Shown here: positions 13,501-24,402 of the stretch, piece after piece
Position numbering within the stretch: the stretch's first letter is position 1
How the letters are laid out: every line of letters starts with the position of its first letter
NCBI GenBank assembly: GCA_947034895.1
Contig: OX344762.1
Coordinates: 2,544,501-2,608,500, forward strand
Source: Rhytidiadelphus loreus
Lineage: Eukaryota > Streptophyta > Bryopsida > Hypnales > Hylocomiaceae
Direction: 5' to 3'
Length of the DNA: 64,000 nt
Notes under the pieces: generated by a model
Told to the model about the DNA's origin: nothing
What the model saw: the letters and a program-made list of their open reading frames with translations, nothing else
Database searches by the model: none
Program-made: the position numbers and the translations under genes

Positions 13501-16172
13501 CCACCCGCACTCGCTCCTTCCCGAGGTCGCCCTTAAGCACACGCCCTGACCCTCGTTCTCCTCCATGAGAGGTCGCCCAAGACCCGAAGTTGCCCCTAAA
13601 AAACCCGAAATGGCCCAAATTTGCCAATTTTTGGACAAAAGGAGGGCCATTCTTTCCACCTCCACCCGCACTCGCTCCTTACCCGAGGTCGCCCTTAAGC
13701 ACTCGCCCTGATCTTGGTTGTCCTCCATGAGAGGTCGCCCAAGACCCGAAGTTGCCCCTAAAAAACCCGAAATGGCCCAAATTTGCCAATTTTTGGACAA
13801 AAGGAGGGCCATTCTTTCCACCTCCACCCGCACTCGCTCCTTACCCGAGGTCGCCCTTAAGCACTCGCCCTGACCCTCGTTGTGCTCTATGCGAGGTCGC
13901 CCAAGACCCGAAGTCACCCCTAAACCCCCCAAATGGTCCAAATTTGCCAATTTTTGGCCAAAAGGAGGGCCATTCTTTCCACCTCCACCCGCACTCGCCC
14001 TTATCCAAGGTCGCCCTTAAGCACTCGCCCTGACCCTCGTTGTCCTCCATGAGAGGTCGCCCAAGACCCGAAGTTGCCCCTAAAAAACCCCAAATGGCCC
14101 AAATTTGCCAATTTTTGGACAAAAGGAGGGCCATTCTTTCCACCTCCACCCGCACTCGCCCCTTACCCGAGGTCGCCCTTAAGCACACGCCCTGACCCTC
14201 GTTGTGCTCTATGCGAGGTCGCCCAAGACCCGAAGTCACCCCTAAAACCCCCAAATGGTCCAAATTTGCCAATTTTTGGCCAAAAGGAGGGCCATTCTTT
14301 CCACCTCCACCCGCACTCGCCCTTATCCAAGGTCGCCCTTAAGCACTCGCCCTGACCCTCGTTCTCCTCCATGAGAGGTCGCCCAAGACCCGAAGTTGCC
14401 CCTAAAAAACCCGAAATGGCCCAAATTTGCCAATTTTTAGACAAAAGGAGGGCCATTCTTTCCACCTCCACCCGCACTCGCCCCTTACCCGAGGTCGCCC
14501 TTAAGCACACGCCCTGACCCTCGTTGTGCTCTATGCGAGGTCGCCCAAGACCCGAAGTCACCCCTAAACCCCCCAAATGGTCCAAATTTGCCAATTTTTA
14601 GACAAAAGGAGGGCCATTCTTTCCACCTCCACCCACAATCGCCCCTTACCCGAGGTCGCCCTTAAGCACTCGCCTTGACCCGCGTTCTCCTCCATGAGAG
14701 GTCGCCCAAGACCCGAAGTCACCCCTAAAACCCCCCAAATGGCCCAAATTTGCCAATTTTTGGACAAAAGGAGGGCCATTCTTTCCACCTCCACCCGCAC
14801 TCGCCCCTTACCCGAGGTCGCCCTTAAGCACTCGCCTTGACCCGCGTTCTCCTCCATGAGAGGTCGCCCAAGACCCGAAGTTGCCCCTAAAACCCCCCAA
14901 ATGGCCCAAATTTGCCAATTTTTGGACAAAAGGAAGGCCATTCTTTCCACCTCCAACCGCACTCGCCCCTTACCCAAGGTCGCCCTTAAGCACTCGCCCT
15001 GATCTTGGTTGTCCTCCATGAGAGGTCGCCGAAGACCCGAAGTTGCCCCTAAAACCCCCCAAATGGCCCAAATTTGCCAATTTTTGGCCAAAAGGAGGGC
15101 CATTCTTTCCACCTCCACCCGCACTCGCCCCTTACCCGAGGTCGCCCTTAAGCACTCGCCTTGACCCGCGTTCTCCTCCATGAGAGGTCGCCCAAGACCC
15201 GAAGTTGCCCCTAAAAACCCCCCAAATGGCCCAAATTTGCCAATTTTTGGCCAAAAGGAGGGCCATTCTTTCCACCTCCACCCGCACTCGCCCCTTACCC
15301 AAGGTCGCCCTTAAGCACTCGCCCTGACCCTCGTTCTCCTCCATGAGAGGTCGCCCAAGACCCGAAGTTGCCCCTAAAACCCCTAAATGGCCCAAATTTG
15401 CCAATTTTTGGACAAAAGGAGGGCCATTTTTTCCACCTCCACCCGCACTCGCCCCTTACCCGAGGTCGCCCTTAAGCACTCGCCTTGACCCGCGTTCTCG
15501 TCCATGAGAGGTTGCCAAGATCCGAAGTCACCCCTAAAACTCCGAATGGCCCAAATTTGCCAATTTTTGGCCAAAAGGAGGGCCATTCTTTCCACCTCCA
15601 CCCGCACTCGCCCCTTACCCGAGGTCGCCCTTAAGCACTCGCCCTGACCCGCGTTCTCCTCCATGAGAGGTCGCCCAAGACCCGAAGTTGCCCCTAAAAC
15701 CCCCCAAATGGCCCAAATTTGCCAATTTTTGGACAAAAGGAAGGCCATTCTTTCCACCTCCACCCGCACTCGCCCCTTACCCGAGGTCGCCCTTAAGCAC
15801 TCGCCTTGACCCGCGTTCTCCTCCATGAGAGGTTGCCAAGACCCGAAGTCACCCCTAAAACCCCGAATGGCCCAAATTTGCCAATTTTTGGCCAAAAGGA
15901 GGGCCATTCTTTCCACCTCCACCCGCACTCGCCCCTTACCCGAGGTCGCCCTTAAGCACTCGCCTTGACCCCCGTTGTGCTCTATGCGATGTCGCCCAAG
16001 ACCCGAAGTTGCCCCTAAAAAACCCAAATGGCCCAAATTTGCCAATTTTTGGACAAAAGGAGGGCCATTCTTTCCACCTCCACCCACACTCGGCCCTTAC
16101 CCGAGGTCGCCCTTAAGCACTCGCCCTGACCCTTGTTGTCCTCCATGAGAGGTCGCCCAAGACTCAAAGTTA
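10515..16172. repeat. 161-162 bp GC-rich satellite, about 35 copies
   Basis: The landmark GCCAATTTTT occurs at 10,551, 10,713, 10,875, 11,037, 11,199, 11,360, 11,521, 11,683 and so on to 16,041, steps of 161 or 162 bp, giving about 35 units. Units differ by a few substitutions and small indels. Each contains GGTCGCCC, TTGCCCC and ACTCGCCC cores that echo the arm minisatellites. Because 162 is 3 x 54, long open frames of 54-residue periodicity appear on both strands and break at 161-bp units; these are artefacts, not a repeat protein. Confidence 0.95.
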
Positions 16173-16559
16173 CTTGAAAAACGCATTGGATTGCAATTTT
16201 GGGTGATGAAAGTAGAAATTGACAACTTCATTATAGTCAATTACTTCTGTTTTAGTTTGCTAGGTACATAAGTGGACGTACCTTGTTAGGTGAGCTAAGT
16301 AATTGGACCTTGATGAAATCAGATTTCATAGCTTTGACACCTAATCTCATTTATTGGAAATGAAAGCTCTTCTAAAAATTTAGTTGCTTTGGATTCTCTG
16401 TAGTACTACTTGGATTTGATAATATCTTGTTTGATCTATTAATTAGCTCTAGTACATAAATTTTATGGCAAGATGTCATCTTCTATTGAACACTCAAGTT
16501 TTGCAAATATGCAATTTTGTTAAATATATATCAATGGTTCATTTTCATTTATTCGGTTG

Positions 16560-18185
16560 GGATTATATGATATGAAATAAATCAAATAAGAAAGATCATA
16601 CATATCTCTCCATCTATTTTTTTGTATTTTAGAAATCATTTGATAAATTATATACTTATAGAATGACTATTTGAGATTTGTTTAAATCCGTAGGGGAAAT
16701 TTTCATTTAAATCTCTTCTTCATTAATTTAGAAGTGAATATGGTAAATAATTCATAAGTACAAAGATGTTTGGAGAATCAAGAAAATTAAATGGGGAAGG
16801 TATTGCAAATATTTTCATGCATTATTTTGTATTTTGAAATACACTTCATAAATTATAGACCCCTTTAGTAGAATAATTCGTTGAAATTTGCATAAATTAA
16901 ATCAAAAGGGGAATTTTTCATTTAAATTCCTTCCCCACTAATTTTTTTAATTAAAGATGAAGGTGGTAAATAATTCATGAGTACAAAGAAGCTTGGAGAA
17001 TCAAGAAAATTAAATGAGGAAGGTATTGCAAATATCTTCATGCATTATTTTGTATCTTGAAAAACAATTTATAAATAATACACCCATAGGATAAGTCTTT
17101 GAGATTTGCATAAATCAAAAGGGAAAGTCTTAATTCAAATCTCTTCCTTCTAATTTTTAAGTTAGAGATAAATGTGGTAAATAATTCATAAGTAGTTGAG
17201 TACAAGGATGCTTGGAGAATCAAGAAAATTAAATGGGGAAGGTATTGCAAATATCTTCATGCATTATTTTGTAACTTGAAAAACAATTTATAAAAAATAC
17301 ACCTATAGGATAAGTCTTTGAGATTTGCATAAATCAAAAGGGAAAGTCTTAATTCAAATCTCTTCCTTCTAATTTTTAAGTTAGAGATAAATGTGGTAAA
17401 TAATTCATAAGTAGTTGAGTACAAGGATGCTTGGAGAATCAAGAAAATTAAATGGGGAAGGTATTGCAAATATCTCCATTCATTATTTTGTATCTTGAAA
17501 AACAGTTGATAAATAATACACCCATAGGATGATTCTTTGAGATTTGCCTAAATTAAATAAAAGAAAGAAAGTCTTAATTCAAATTTCTTCCGTCTAATTT
17601 TGATTTTTGAAGTCAAAGATGAAGGTGGTGAATAATTCATAAATAGTTGATTACAAGGATGCTTGGAGAATCAAGAAAATTAAATGGGGAAGGTATTGCA
17701 AATATCTCCATTCATTATTTTGTATTTTGAAATACATTTGATAAATAATACTCTCATAGGATGATTATTTGAGATTGCATATATTAAATCAAATGGAATA
17801 ATTCTTATTTAAATCTCTTTCTTCAAATTTTTAAGCTTGAAATTAAAGTGGTAAATAATACATGAGTATGATGAATTAATGATACTTGGAAGATAGTGAA
17901 ATTCAAAATGGAAAGCTCTTTCTAAAATCTACATTTTATTATTTTGTATTTTAAAATCTACTTCATAAATAATACCCTGGTAGGATGACTTTTAGAGATT
18001 TGCATAATTCAAGAGGAGAAGCTCTAATTTAAATCTCTTTCCTCTATTTTTAAATTTTAGATGAAGGTGGTAAATTATACATAAGTATGATGATGCATAG
18101 AGAATAGAGAAAATCAAATAGGAATGTTTTTATACAAATCTTCAGAGGGTGTTCAAATTTAAAATCCACTTGTTAAATAATACAC
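16560..18185. repeat. About 219-bp AT-rich tandem repeat, roughly seven copies
   Basis: GGTATTGCAAATAT marks unit starts near 16,801, 17,024, 17,243, 17,462 and 17,694 (steps 223, 219, 219, 232), with more diverged units before and after. Units contain GCTTGGAGAATCAAGAAAATT and TTGAGATTTGC. The two near-identical 70-codon frames here are copies of the unit, not genes. Confidence 0.85.
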
Positions 18186-18449
18186 TAATAGGATGTTAAT
18201 CTCTAAATTCTCATTGTCTTCACAAGGGGCAAATGGATTTTGGCCAAGTTCCTATATGATCAAATTTTTATGAAAAGATAGGAAAAAAAAATTAGCTTTC
18301 TAGGAATGTAATTTTAATTTTAATTGGTGCCTAGGAGCAAGAGTTATACAACAATTAGCTTTGATCTAAATTAAATCATTTGGATGAGCAAAAACAAATC
18401 TTGAAAAATTTGAATTAAAAATTAATTTTTTTTCTCATATATTTTATTT

Positions 18450-19544
18450 TATTTTATTTTCATATGGAAAGTTTTTATTCATTTCATTTGGATTTATGAT
18501 ATGAAGAGGTTGCCAAGAAGTTGTAGAGCATCTTGTTTTGCAAGCAATTATAATATTGATTTGTAAAATATAGGTATAGGATTTGTTTTTGAGTTCAATT
18601 TTCAGAAAAATTCAAAACAAATAGGTCCACCAAATTAACATTGATTGTTAGAACAATCTCACTATTGGAATTCGTGAGTTTTAATTCCATCTTAGAGCTA
18701 TTAATGATTTAGTTTTTCCCTCTATGATACCTTCTTCTACTAAATAAATTTTTAAATAATGAAAATTACATTATATTTTAAACTTTTATTTTTTCTATAT
18801 TTTCAACTCAATTTTGAATGATGAAAAAAAACTAAATTCAAGATCTACAATTCAAACTATTTAAGTTAAGAAGATTTGAAGTCTTAAACTAGTTTGCCAT
18901 TGTGCCAAAAAAACACAATTTCTTCACTTTGAATGCATTTATCTTGCAATCTATGTGGTCAAAATGTCTGAAATTTTTTCCATGCATTCTCAAACTATTC
19001 TATTGCAAGATCCTATGGTAACATATGGAAAAAAAATACCATTCTAAATTTTTTTTCTCTTTGCAATTTGCACAAAAATGGCAGTTTTGAGTGTTTTTTG
19101 ACAATTGCAACAAGGAGGTCGCCCCCCTAGACCAGCAGTCGCCCCCCTGGACCAGAAGTCGCCCCCCTTGGACCACAGGTCGCCCCCCTGGACCAGCAGT
19201 CGCCCCCTTGGACCACAGGTCGCCCCCCTAGACCAGCAGTCGCCCCCTTGGACCAGAGGTCGCCCTAATTTTAGAACCCGTACTCGCCCCATTTGTACTT
19301 GCACGCGCCCCCATCCGCGGTCGCCCAAGGCTGAAGTACATGCGCCCCTACCCGCAGTCGCCCAAGTTGGCTTTCCACATCATTTTGTAAGCCTTGCCAC
19401 GTAGGCAAAATCTATTTACCGTGGGGTAAATTTTTTTACCCCTCCGCGACGCGATGTCAAGTAAACACGACACTTGGTGACACGCGACGTCAGACGTCAT
19501 ACACGACGCCTAAACCCAAAAATATGTCAGACAAGACAACCCTG
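18450..19544 (-). repeat. Right inverted arm of hAT-like element
   Basis: Reverse complement of the left arm in the same order of blocks, ending ACAACCCTG next to the right target duplication. Its AT-rich inner part also matches, in direct orientation, a third locus at about 29,750-30,240. Confidence 0.65.
19112..19275 (+). repeat. 20-21 bp GTCGCCCCC minisatellite in right arm
   Basis: GTCGCC recurs at 19,118, 19,138, 19,158, 19,179 and 19,199, separated by GGACCAGCA or GGACCACAG variants. It is the mirror counterpart of the 16-bp array in the left arm. Confidence 0.85.
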
Positions 19545-19552
19545 GTCCAGAG
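19545..19552. repeat. Target-site duplication, right (GTCCAGAG)
   Basis: Exact copy of 8,638-8,645. Confidence 0.8.
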
Positions 19553-19889
19553 GTCCAACAGTTCAGAGGGCCAAAGTCTCATGTGCTACTGCCAAAATCA
19601 CCACTCATCTTCTGATCTCTACGTATAGGTCGCAACCGAGAAGTTCATTGCAAAATCTAAAATGTATCGTACTCCTGAATCCATTGTTGTAGGAATCCTT
19701 CATGGTCCTAAAATAAGTTATTTCCACTAAAATCATTTTCAACTAAATGGTTCTTTTAACAACACTGTAACCCTTCTATCTTCTATGTCTTCCCTCTCAT
19801 TTCACTATTTTTCGACCATGTGTCATCCATTTTCTGAACCCTAAACCCAAATCAATATCCCCTTTTAGTGAAATTAATTTTTTTCACCC

Positions 19890-20115
19890 ATTTTTCAATC
19901 TATTGTCATCCATAATTTTCATGTACTTTCATCTATATTTCTTCATTCACTTTCATCCATTATTTCATCCACTTTCATCTATATTTTTCATCCACCTTCA
20001 TCCATTATTTTTCATCCACTTTCATCTATTAATTTTCATCCACTTTCATCCATAATTTTTCATCAACTTTCATCCATATTTTTCATCCAATTTTTCAAAC
20101 CACTTCATTCATTTC
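19890..20115 (+). repeat. TTTCATCCA-type degenerate minisatellite
   Basis: TTTTCATCCACTTTCATCTA and variants recur about ten times with irregular spacing of 9-20 bases. Pyrimidine-rich low-complexity sequence continues to about 20,270. Confidence 0.75.
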
Positions 20116-20655
20116 TTCCAATTTCTTTCATTCATTTTCTCCCAAAAACAAATTTCATTTTCTCCAAACACTTTTTTACAATTTCTGCATCAAATTTTTT
20201 TTTAATTTTTTTTTAATTTGGTCCATTTGTTCTTGACCTTTCATCTACTTTTTCATCCATTTTTTCCCACTTTTTTGGTTTTCCTTCCAATATTTCAGCT
20301 CCCTGCTCACCAAATCCCCGCTCCTTGCTCGCCGCTCACTTTCCAGCATTCCCCCACCGAACGTTGACAATTTGACAAAGCTCATCATGGATGTTGTAGC
20401 TACTAGAAGCGGACTGGACTCCAATACTATAGCCCTCAAGTGACTCAGCTTTGGGGCAGATGGGGCTTCAACTTTGCAAGGAATAGGGGGTTACTAGTCA
20501 AATAAAAGAGAAACATGCCCCATTTGTGATCAGAATGCACTACGTAGCACACTGATGCAACTTGGCTTTTAAATCGTTGTCCAGTCTTAGCATATTTGCA
20601 GACATCAAAAAAGTACTTACTGTTACTCATGCATACTTTTCTAAAAGTCCAAAAT

Positions 20656-22398
20656 AGTTTGTGGAATTCAAGCAATTTGCAAAGCTCACGGATACAAAAG
20701 GCTTGAAAATGTTGAGAAATGCGCAAACCCACTGGGTTAGTCTCATTGAACCTCTCAGGAGATTGTTGTCGGAGTACAGAACCCTCATCTACAAGATGAC
20801 AGCAAACTTGGGTGAAAATACCAAAACTAAGATAAGCGTGGTCCACCGAAGTTGTATCGTTCTATATTTGCATTCTATTTCTGCAAAGCTATGTATGATA
20901 GTATTTTCCTGTTACTGTGGATTGAAGGAGATTTCGAAATGAAGGTTGTTTGTTTAGTTTAGATCGTTCCTATAGATTTCGAATTTAAGGTTCCTGGTTT
21001 TGTTCTTGTTCAAGGAGATTTTGGAATTTGGTGTGCTAGTTTGAGGGTCCTATCTCTTAATTGTCAGACATCTAATTTCCTGTAAATCCCTATCAATGTT
21101 TAATTGAATTGTCTTGCATACTATCTGAAATATGACATCTGAAATGGTTGCTTTGGGATGTATGAATGTAGACTTGTTTGGTTTTGCTAATGGATCCATA
21201 TCCTTTAATATTGGGAATGTGTGCCTTGTTGCCACTACTGGAGGTAGTGGATACCCTGGTGAATTTTGCTCAAAAAAATGACGTCTACATCTGTGATTTT
21301 GTAGCAGTAGTGAAAATTTGCCAGAGCTCACTATACAGAATGTATGACAAGTGTACATCATTCACCATGGATAAGTTCTGGAGCTTCAAAAATCTCCTCA
21401 ACTACAGTCACGAGCAAATTCACCTAAAGTGGATCTGTGATCTCAATGATGACTCCACCATTTTGTCTTTTGTCTGTCACGGTGAAAAGATTCATGCGGA
21501 ATATAAGGGGTGACTGGTTGACCGTGATCTTTGGGCTTCTTTGCTTAGCAAAGTCAAATCAGAGTGTACAAGTGAGTTTTCTATTCTTTGTTGTTTCTTT
21601 AATTTGTTGTATACTACAGGATTATAAATGTACCGAATGCTTGGAAGCAGACTTACAATATGTTGTGGTGTGATTTCGGTTGTTGGATAAGACATGTGTA
21701 CATGACTGAATTTGTTCCCCCTATGTGGCATGCACTTTGTAGTTTATTGTTTTCTTCAAGTTGCAATGATGTTGTTCATTTCTATGGTCGCAGGTGCCAT
21801 ACAGATGCTTGTACAGGAGCTGCATGACAGATTTCCATAGCACCATGTCATAAACGCCTTTGGGATCTTATATCCGCAATTTTGGTGCCAAGGTGATGCC
21901 AAGGAGATGTTCAACAAACACCTTTGCACCTTAATGGACACCTATGGTCACAGGAAGATTGTAGGGGACGGTGACAAGAAAATGCTACTAAAATCGATCA
22001 TAGATTGGGACGCTCTCATGTCATAGCGGTCGTTGTTCAAAACCTGTATGAAATTGAACCCACAACCTGCAATGCTCCCCCCATATGATCTAAATCCCTT
22101 GACAAAGGTGTGGCGGGTATTGAACAACAATAAGAATCTCACGCATAACTTTGGCGAGTTTCTCAAACTAGCGGAGATGGCAATTGTGCATGTGATTGGT
22201 TTAATGGAAGATGAACAGTCCTTCTTAAGCGTTGGATTCCTCAAGTTAAAATTGAGGAACAATCTAGACAAACACATTGAAGTTGTATTGGGGATGTACT
22301 CTCAACATGTATACACCCTAGAGAACTTCTTGTATCAATCAGTTTTTGATGAATGGTTTGTTGCAGGTGGCCGCGGCAAGTACCTAGTGAGTAACTAG
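20656..22398 (+). pseudogene. hAT-family transposase relic (C-terminal half)
   Basis: Three coding blocks read in order. 20,656-20,840 gives the RNAQTHWVSLIEPLRRLL segment typical of plant hAT transposases. 21,190-21,562 gives LGMCALLPLLEVVDTLVNFA and CDFVAVVKICQSSLY, followed by a GTGAGT donor at about 21,571. 21,795-22,398, after a CGCAG acceptor, includes the family's C-terminal dimerisation region: FGEFLKLAEMAIVHVIG then MEDEQSFLSVGFLKLKLRN. It is non-functional: in-frame TAG codons occur within the last block (after HDRFP and after WDALMS), and the N-terminal BED-finger half was not recognised. The intact protein would bind and cut hAT termini in the nucleus. It lies 1.1 kb outside the right end of the hAT-like element, but whether it belongs to the same family is unknown. 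Confidence 0.65.
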
Positions 22399-22795
22399 CA
22401 CATAGCGCGTTCAAAGTCATGTAGCTTATCGACAAGTAGTTCAAGTTGTATCTTTTTAGTTCATCAGTGGATGAAGGTTAGCTTCCTTTTCTTGATCTCA
22501 ATTTTGCTTATGAGATCATGTGCATGATGCTTGGGCTACTTTTAGTCTCAATGTTCTACTCTCATTGTAGTGCACAATGTAGAAACAAATGGCTTTTGCA
22601 ATGTTGTTATAATGCACATGATTTGTGATGTCTTCTTGTACTTTTGCGAGCATTTGTTGTTGTCTCTCTCTGATGCAACTTCGCTAACCTGTAGGGGTGA
22701 ATGCATGTCATTCTCGACTTTGTCCACTTCATATAGTGTTGTCTTGTTGGGGTCAGTGCAAGACATTGTCGCTTTATTTGTAAATTCTTGTTGCT

Positions 22796-22985
22796 TCATT
22801 GGACTGACTTGGGCGTCGGAGGGGTATTTGGGTGGGCACAAGTCATCGTGGAGTTCGTGGCCTGTAAAAAATGAATTTTATAAGTTTTGTTTTAAATGCC
22901 TCTATATGTCTTGTTTCAATGCATGTTGGATCATTGGACTTACTTGGGCGTCGGAGGGGTGTTTGGGTGGACACAGGTTCAAGTT
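22796..22985 (+). repeat. Imperfect direct duplication
   Basis: TTGGGCGTCGGAGGGGT occurs at about 22,810 and 22,945 within longer similar segments of about 50 bp, a 135-bp step. Confidence 0.7.
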
Positions 22986-22989
22986 TGAC

Positions 22990-24400
22990 ATAACAGGAGG
23001 CACAAAGTTCAAATTTTTTATTCCGTGGTCATCTAATTTGCATCACTTGCATGTTTGCCATATCACTGACACCCACAGTCTTCCCCTTCTCACCATTCAA
23101 TGACTCAAGATATGCCATTATCGCCCAAAAAAAATAGTGATGAAAGCAAATCGCCCAAAAAGAATTTAATGCCAAAAAAAAATTGCCAAGTAATCTGCCA
23201 CCAAGGCAACCCATATCGCCATGCCATAACTCCCATTTCATCACTGAATTCGCCCCTGCAGCACCCCCAACACTTACAGAAATCGCCTTCTCATTGGTTT
23301 TGAAAATCTGAAAATAAAAGCCCTGCTTACCACTGATACCAGTAGGTTGTCATGAAGTTACTCAAGCGTTGCAAGGTTGGCCACGTATTTGCAGAACTCA
23401 ATGAGATGAAGTCATGTCACGTCGCAAACGTTCTTTCCCGTCCGTATGGCCTGATCGTGATGTGTGAAGACAAACTGCATGAAGCTTGATTTCATTGATT
23501 CAGCAATGTATGTATAAAGAGCAATGCTACTCTTCAAGACAGATGGTATGACAGGAACCTGCTTTGAGAGTATGTTAGCACGATATAATCGTCCTGACAC
23601 CAGAGAATTGCTTGACAGAACTCCTTGAAGCGGAATTGGAAGGTTCTTCGCGTAACACTAAAATATATTGTAAACGTGTTTGAATCGATACAGCCTGTGG
23701 CTGGCTGTTTTGACAATTTCGAATGCTGACATGACGAACTCCCTCCACCAACACAATCGAGTTCAATTTTCAAGACACTGCATACCAAAAAACAGGTTAC
23801 AGAATACTCCAAGGCAGAACAAAACGCAAGAAAAGGGATATCATTCAGAAGAGCGATCATAAACACCGTCGGTAGTGTCATAGTGAGCTATTTCTTTCAT
23901 TCGTTAAAGACAAGTGTATCAAGTAGAGAATCACAGAGTGGGAGTCTCTGGCACGCTACCTCTTTATGGTGCACAGCTGCAGATTGGAAGCCAAATATTA
24001 CAGAAAGCAGCCTTGCATCCGGTTGTAGTGATGATCCTGCAACCAATAAGAATTGTGGACTAGCAACTGGGAAAATCAAAGATCAACCTATCCCTAGAAG
24101 TGTAACGTAAGTTTAATTAACGCTTTTAACACCTCGATCCTTCTTCAAATTTCGGCACACTTTGCTTATATCTTTCTACAGAAATATCATTTACCACAAT
24201 TTCATGAAATTGGTCAGTAAAGAAGGTTGTCTTTTCAAGATTCAAATGTTACATTGGATGAATGAGAAGTTAGTTGGACTAAACAGCGCCTCCACCTCTG
24301 TTCATCGTCCAGAATATGGACGTCGGAGCGCATAAGGGTCAACCGACTTCATAATACAGCATTACATCTAAGCTAACTGAACTATTGAAAGGGGCCACCC
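22990..24400. other. Unassigned region 3' of the FZR gene
   Basis: Minus-strand frames at 23,412-23,881 and 23,897-24,079 have protein-like composition but match no family I recognise. They may include untranslated or decayed exon sequence; nothing can be called. The nearest part (24,110-24,402) would hold the 3' untranslated region of the FZR gene. Confidence 0.3.
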
Positions 24401-24402
24401 TG

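Larger units (their letters stand above)
8646..19544. mobile_element. Large non-autonomous hAT-like element, 10.9 kb, long inverted arms
   Basis: The element starts CAGGGTTGT at 8646 and ends ACAACCCTG at 19,544. It is flanked on both sides by the 8-bp direct repeat GTCCAGAG. hAT elements are known for 8-bp duplications and termini of the CAGGG/TAGGG type. The outer kilobase on each side is an inverted, diverged copy of the other: the reverse complement of the right arm matches the left arm in order through the GACGTC-rich tip, a GTCGCCCC minisatellite, TCAAAACTGCCA, CATAGATTG..AAGATA..GCATTCAAAGT and AATAGCTCTAAG. Inside are a 35-copy GC-rich satellite and an AT-rich 219-bp repeat. No transposase is encoded, so it would depend on a hAT transposase supplied elsewhere. 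Ends and duplication are seen directly; the superfamily is inferred from them. Confidence 0.75.

Noticed and set aside
10534..16087. Many 60-230-codon frames on both strands suggesting a 54-residue repeat protein
   Set aside because: They arise because the satellite unit is 162 bp (54 codons). Frames break wherever a 161-bp unit occurs, exist on both strands equally, and no start or promoter context is shared.
10515..16172. CRISPR-like array
   Set aside because: Units are contiguous 161-162 bp repeats without unique spacers, in a eukaryotic context.
17038..17469. Two near-identical 70-codon minus-strand frames
   Set aside because: They are adjacent units of the 219-bp tandem repeat.
23412..24079. 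Minus-strand exons of a gene downstream of FZR
   Set aside because: Frames are protein-like but short, splice borders do not join them openly, and no family was recognised; left as unassigned.
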